Positions 6,904 to 9,185 of a stretch of DNA of 9,185 nucleotides are shown here, piece by piece. A program made the translations under genes and the position numbers. This DNA comes from an uncultured Mediterraneibacter sp. (GTDB lineage: Bacteria; Bacillota; Clostridia; Lachnospirales; Lachnospiraceae), in contig CAKRWZ010000071.1 in assembly GCA_934418295.1 (NCBI GenBank), positions 1 through 9,185 of the forward strand, read 5' to 3'. The first letter of the stretch is position 1. Every line of letters starts with the position of its first letter. The notes beneath the pieces were generated by a model that was not told the origin of the DNA, searched no databases, and saw only the letters and a list, made by a program, of their open reading frames with translations.

Positions 6904-7539
6904 ATGATAACCAAACTGATGAATATACTGACACCGGAGGCTATTTACGGATTGATCTGCGCAACTGTGTTCTGTGTGATCTTTGCAGTGGCGGGAAAAG
7001 CCAGACATGCCCAGCACTACACCTTTTCCCAGGGGTTGGTATTGGTGTTGTTTTTGTTGTACCTGTGGCAGGTGTGGATGTTTACGGGAGTAGGGACGCT
7101 CAGTAATGTGCTGGCAGGAAAAGGAAAGTTTACCCTCTCCGGACTGATGAGATCCGTCAGTCTGCTGCCGTTTCAAAGTCTGGGAACGTCGTTCTTTTTG
7201 AATATTGTTATGTGTCTTCCCCTTGGTTTTTTGATTCCTTTTCTGTGGAAAAATTTCCGTCGGCTTTGGAAAGTGGGGCTGATGGGGCTTTTGTTGTCGC
7301 TGTTGACGGAAACATCCCAGCTGTTCAATTTCAGAACATCGGATGTGGATGACTTGATCGCCAATATAGCAGGTACACTTTTGGGTTATGGAATCTGGAA
7401 ATTGTGCAATCTGGTATTTGGCGAGCGATTGAGAAAAAGTAGGAACAGCCAGGCGGAAGCGGTTGTTTATCTGCTTCTTTCCTTTGCCGGGATCTTCCTG
7501 CTCTATAATGAGTCCTGGTTTGCAAATTTTTTGCTTTAA
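6904..7539 (+). CDS. VanZ-like membrane protein
   Basis: A 211-residue membrane protein with about six hydrophobic segments (about 12-30, 43-62, 98-115, 122-137, 150-172 and 186-203). It has the VanZ family signature: 'SLLPF' (86-90), 'NIVMCLPLGFLIPFL' (100-114), and 'ETSQLFNFRTSDVDDLIANIAGTLLGYG' (136-163) with conserved E136, Q139, R144, D149, D150, N154, G157 and G161. VanZ was named from a glycopeptide-resistance cluster, where it gives low-level teicoplanin resistance by an unknown route; most family members lie outside such clusters, and no vanHAX-type genes are seen here, so I do not infer resistance. The ATG at 6904 has AGGAG (6891-6895) at 8-base spacing; the frame runs open further upstream but overlaps the divergent gene there. 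Stand-alone gene between two minus-strand genes. Confidence 0.88.
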   Translation: MITKLMNILTPEAIYGLICATVFCVIFAVAGKARHAQHYTFSQGLVLVLFLLYLWQVWMFTGVGTLSNVLAGKGKFTLSGLMRSVSLLPFQSLGTSFFLNIVMCLPLGFLIPFLWKNFRRLWKVGLMGLLLSLLTETSQLFNFRTSDVDDLIANIAGTLLGYGIWKLCNLVFGERLRKSRNSQAEAVVYLLLSFAGIFLLYNESWFANFLL

Positions 7540-7572
7540 GGAGAATTGACCGAGCGTATTGTGCGAGGGATA

Positions 7573-7595
7573 CTTCTTGTCCGAAGGGCAAGAAG
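7573..7595. repeat. Intergenic hairpin, candidate dispersed repeat
   Basis: CTTCTTGTCC (7573-7582), a GAAG loop and GGCAAGAAG (7587-7595) form a 9-bp stem with one bulged T. Purine-rich flanks GCGAGGGA (7563-7570) and GTGGGACTGAG (7596-7606) give it a distinctive layout. There is no T tract on either strand, so it is not a standard intrinsic terminator, although it lies between the convergent VanZ-like and surface-protein genes. From memory I associate this hairpin-with-GAGGGA/GGGACTGAG layout with intergenic repeats in Lachnospiraceae, but I cannot verify copy number here. Confidence 0.5.
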
Positions 7596-7649
7596 GTGGG
7601 ACTGAGAAAATTAAAACAATCGGAATTTAAACACCTAATGAATCTCCCG

Positions 7650-8870
7650 CTAATTCTTTCTCTTATAAAAGACTGCCGTGCCTGCACCGGTTACTGCCAG
7701 CAGCAGGATGATTACCCAAAGCAATGGATTTGCATAGTCGCCTGTCTTAACAGCCGGATTGATTTTCTGATCCTTGACAACCGGAACACTCTTTTGGTCT
7801 TTATTTTTGATATCCTTGCCATCAGACTTGCCGGGAAGGGGAGCGTCCTGTTCGGGCTGCGGAGTCACTTCGCCGGCTGGAGTCATCTCTGCAATGTCAT
7901 AGAAATACGCATAACCGTCAGCTACTTTCATGGAGGAATAAGTCACTTCCTTTCCATTTAAAATCAGCTTTGTGTTCTCATCAAATTTACAGTTCTTTTC
8001 CGCTGCTGCAGAGGTCAAATCTATAAAAACAGAATAATTATATTTTTTCCCTTTTTCAAAGGCTTTAAATGCATATTCGTCAGATGTTTCTGTCGCATGT
8101 ATGATCTGCTCACTGTCAGCCCACGGTCCTACGCTCCAGTCCTGACAGAAAAGGGTATAGAAATCTCCGTATCCGTCGGATACTTTTGCGGTAAAAGTTG
8201 GTGTCTCATTTGTTTTAAAGGAAAGCGTTGCATTGTCGATACGAATGTTCTTGATGATGCCGCTTTCGATATCCGGAGTATTTAGATTCAGCTTACAATT
8301 AAAATGATATCTCGTATAGTAATCATCTCTTATTTCCTTGATTACAGTGTTACCGGTCTGTTCATCTCGGACAGAATCGGTATACGTCAACATAGAGCCT
8401 GTATACTGGGTACGCATAAATTGCAATGGATAAGAGGCCCCTGCATTTGATTCATCCACTAAAGTCATCACGGCTTTATTCTCAGCTTTATTCCCTACGA
8501 TTTTTAAAAGGGCTTCGCTGATATTTTCTGTCTCTATGAGGCTGTTTTTGTCCGAATTAGCGAATTTGTAATACCTTGTTTTGTTTAAATCTGCCATAGA
8601 CCTTAGCGCATATGACAGATTGTCTTCTTTCGAAAAATCAATAATATAATCCTCACCTATAGTTAAGTTAATATCATCAGTTACATCGGAATCGGTAAAA
8701 TTGTCTCTGACAGTTGTTTCCACTGTAACAGATCCGCCACCAGGAGAATCCATTACATCTACAGAATCATTCTCATCTTCCGCAAGTACAGTTGCAGGCG
8801 GAAGTGTGGCACAGATACACAGTGCAAACAAAATTGCAAGTAAACTTTTTGTCCTTTTCAATTTTTTCAT
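7650..8870 (-). CDS. Secreted surface protein with KTGD-type sorting signal
   Basis: A 406-residue exported protein I do not recognise by name. The Sec signal peptide (1-30) has a basic start, a hydrophobic core and likely cleavage after VLA. The N-terminal part (31-200) is acidic and serine/threonine-rich at first, then mixed. Residues about 203-328 look all-beta: 'IIKNIRIDNATLSF', a cysteine-containing 'YTLFCQDWSVGPW', 'AFKAFEKGKKYNYSVFIDLTSA' and 'CKFDENTKLILNGKEV', like the small beta repeats of clostridial surface proteins. A Pro/Asp/Lys-rich linker (331-372) leads to 'PAVKTGD' (372-378), a hydrophobic segment (381-402) and the tail KRKN, the layout of a sortase substrate or membrane anchor; the first positions are not LP, so the sortase class is uncertain. 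AGGAAG (8880-8885) lies 9 bases before the ATG. The gene is visibly more AT-rich than the pth-mfd region, suggesting separate acquisition. Ligand and function are unknown. Confidence 0.85.
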   Translation of the reverse strand: MKKLKRTKSLLAILFALCICATLPPATVLAEDENDSVDVMDSPGGGSVTVETTVRDNFTDSDVTDDINLTIGEDYIIDFSKEDNLSYALRSMADLNKTRYYKFANSDKNSLIETENISEALLKIVGNKAENKAVMTLVDESNAGASYPLQFMRTQYTGSMLTYTDSVRDEQTGNTVIKEIRDDYYTRYHFNCKLNLNTPDIESGIIKNIRIDNATLSFKTNETPTFTAKVSDGYGDFYTLFCQDWSVGPWADSEQIIHATETSDEYAFKAFEKGKKYNYSVFIDLTSAAAEKNCKFDENTKLILNGKEVTYSSMKVADGYAYFYDIAEMTPAGEVTPQPEQDAPLPGKSDGKDIKNKDQKSVPVVKDQKINPAVKTGDYANPLLWVIILLLAVTGAGTAVFYKRKN

Positions 8871-8912
8871 ATTGTTTTTCTTCCTTTCTTGATTATCTGG
8901 AGAAATTTAATT

Positions 8913-8942
8913 AATATACGTTTGGTAAAATGTCTGTGTACA
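8913..8942 (-). promoter_or_regulatory. Candidate promoter for the surface-protein gene
   Basis: On the minus strand TGTACA (8937-8942, 4/6 to TTGACA) and TATATT (8913-8918, 5/6 to TATAAT) are 18 bases apart, starting transcription near 8906, about 35 bases before the ATG. An alternative further upstream is TTGTAT (8971-8976) with TATTGT (8948-8953) at 17 bases, whose spacer contains much of the palindrome at 8944-8977. I cannot decide between them from sequence. Confidence 0.4.
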
Positions 8943-8943
8943 T

Positions 8944-8977
8944 TTTTACAATAACATTGTTAATTGTAAAATACAAT
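8944..8977. promoter_or_regulatory. Palindromic operator candidate (ACAAT/ATTGT cluster)
   Basis: A 9-bp perfect inverted repeat, TTTTACAAT (8944-8952) with ATTGTAAAA (8963-8971), spans 10 bases that contain a further TAACA/TGTTA dyad. In all, ACAAT or ATTGT occurs four times (8948, 8956, 8963 and 8973), forming dyads ACAAT-3-ATTGT and ATTGT-5-ACAAT. The latter contains a T-N11-A unit of the kind bound by LysR-type regulators. It lies directly upstream of, or within, the surface-protein promoter, so it probably binds a dimeric regulator, but which one is not shown by the sequence. Confidence 0.5.
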
Positions 8978-8991
8978 CTTATTCTGCCAGT

Positions 8992-9183
8992 TCAATGGAT
9001 TACAGCCGTCTGCTGCATCTGCAGATGCCGGTTCAGATAGCGGTTCTTCCGATAGATTGGGCAGACTCCAAGTCCCAGTTCAGTTAATGTAAGAGCCGTT
9101 TCAATGTTGGAACAGGTGATTGTGATCAGGAGGGAGAACAGGTCTCGAAGCTTCTTTGGCTGATCTGACCGATAATCTGTTTC
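8992..9183 (-). pseudogene. 3' part of a LysR-like regulator gene, probably internally deleted (partial)
   Basis: An uninterrupted minus-strand frame enters from beyond the window and ends at TGA (8992-8994), giving 63 residues. 'ITCSNIETALTLTELGLGV' resembles the LysR substrate-binding domain around its conserved 'I.TA..L...GLG' segment. In full-length LysR proteins roughly 70-80 residues follow that glycine motif; here only 24 do, and they begin at once with 'PIYRKNRYLNRHLQ', which looks like the 'YRKNRYLS..' strand-helix normally found near the very C-terminus. The simplest reading is an internal loss of some tens of residues, hence a pseudogene, but a short true C-terminus is possible. 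The frame at 9183 is set by the window edge, not a start codon. It sits 122 bases upstream of the surface-protein gene on the same strand. The other two minus-strand frames here contain stops. Family assignment is moderate because the DNA-binding part is outside the window. Confidence 0.5.
9015..9028. repeat. 14-bp perfect palindrome
   Basis: GCATCTGCAGATGC is a perfect palindrome within the last codons of the LysR-like fragment. It may be chance, a weak hairpin or a scar near the region where the protein loses family resemblance. Confidence 0.35.
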
Positions 9184-9185
9184 TC

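Noticed and set aside
6904..7539. Glycopeptide resistance locus suggested by the VanZ-like protein
   Set aside because: No vanH, vanA/B, vanX, vanY or vanRS-like gene is nearby, and the family is common in genomes with no such resistance.
7546..7605. Possible 19-codon leader-like peptide starting at TTG after the VanZ-like gene
   Set aside because: The AAGGAG is too close to the TTG and the frame simply reads through the hairpin repeat.
7596..7961. A 121-codon plus-strand frame starting in the intergenic hairpin
   Set aside because: Most of it is antisense to the C-terminal anchor region of the surface protein, and its start lies inside the structured repeat without a ribosome binding site.

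Overview
The window reads as chromosomal DNA of a low-to-medium GC Gram-positive anaerobe, most likely a clostridial species of the Lachnospiraceae. The evidence is the pth-mfd-SurA/PrsA-like lipoprotein gene order, AGGAGG-type ribosome binding sites, a TIGR04086-type membrane protein, a VanZ-like protein and a KTGD-type sorting signal. No rRNA, tRNA, CRISPR array, insertion sequence or complete mobile element was seen.

Layout. Bases 19-450 (minus) encode a small membrane-anchored protein with a degenerate FMN_bind-like domain. A 185-base divergent promoter region follows. Next come pth (636-1220) and mfd (1222-4563), one base apart and probably one transcript. A good sigma-A promoter overlapping the 3' end of mfd leads into a secreted lipoprotein of the SurA_N/PrsA type (4642-5784) and a gamma-carbonic-anhydrase-like hexapeptide protein (5839-6345). 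A bidirectional hairpin terminator separates these from a convergent TIGR04086-like membrane protein (6456-6830, minus). A VanZ-like membrane protein (6904-7539, plus) is divergent from it. A conspicuous hairpin lies between the VanZ-like gene and a convergent, more AT-rich cell-surface protein gene (7650-8870, minus). Upstream of that gene are promoter candidates overlapped by a dense ACAAT/ATTGT palindrome. The window ends in the 3' part of what looks like a shortened LysR-type regulator gene (8992-9183, minus, running off the edge).

Functionally the left two thirds is housekeeping: ribosome rescue by recycling peptidyl-tRNA (Pth), transcription-coupled repair (Mfd), extracytoplasmic folding (PrsA-like) and a probable metal-dependent left-handed beta-helix enzyme. 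The right third is accessory envelope material. I did not find a clear new multi-gene system. The points most worth a second look are the surface-protein locus with its palindromic control region and shortened LysR neighbour, the intergenic hairpin at 7573-7595, and the PrsA-like protein that lacks the visible parvulin catalytic residues.
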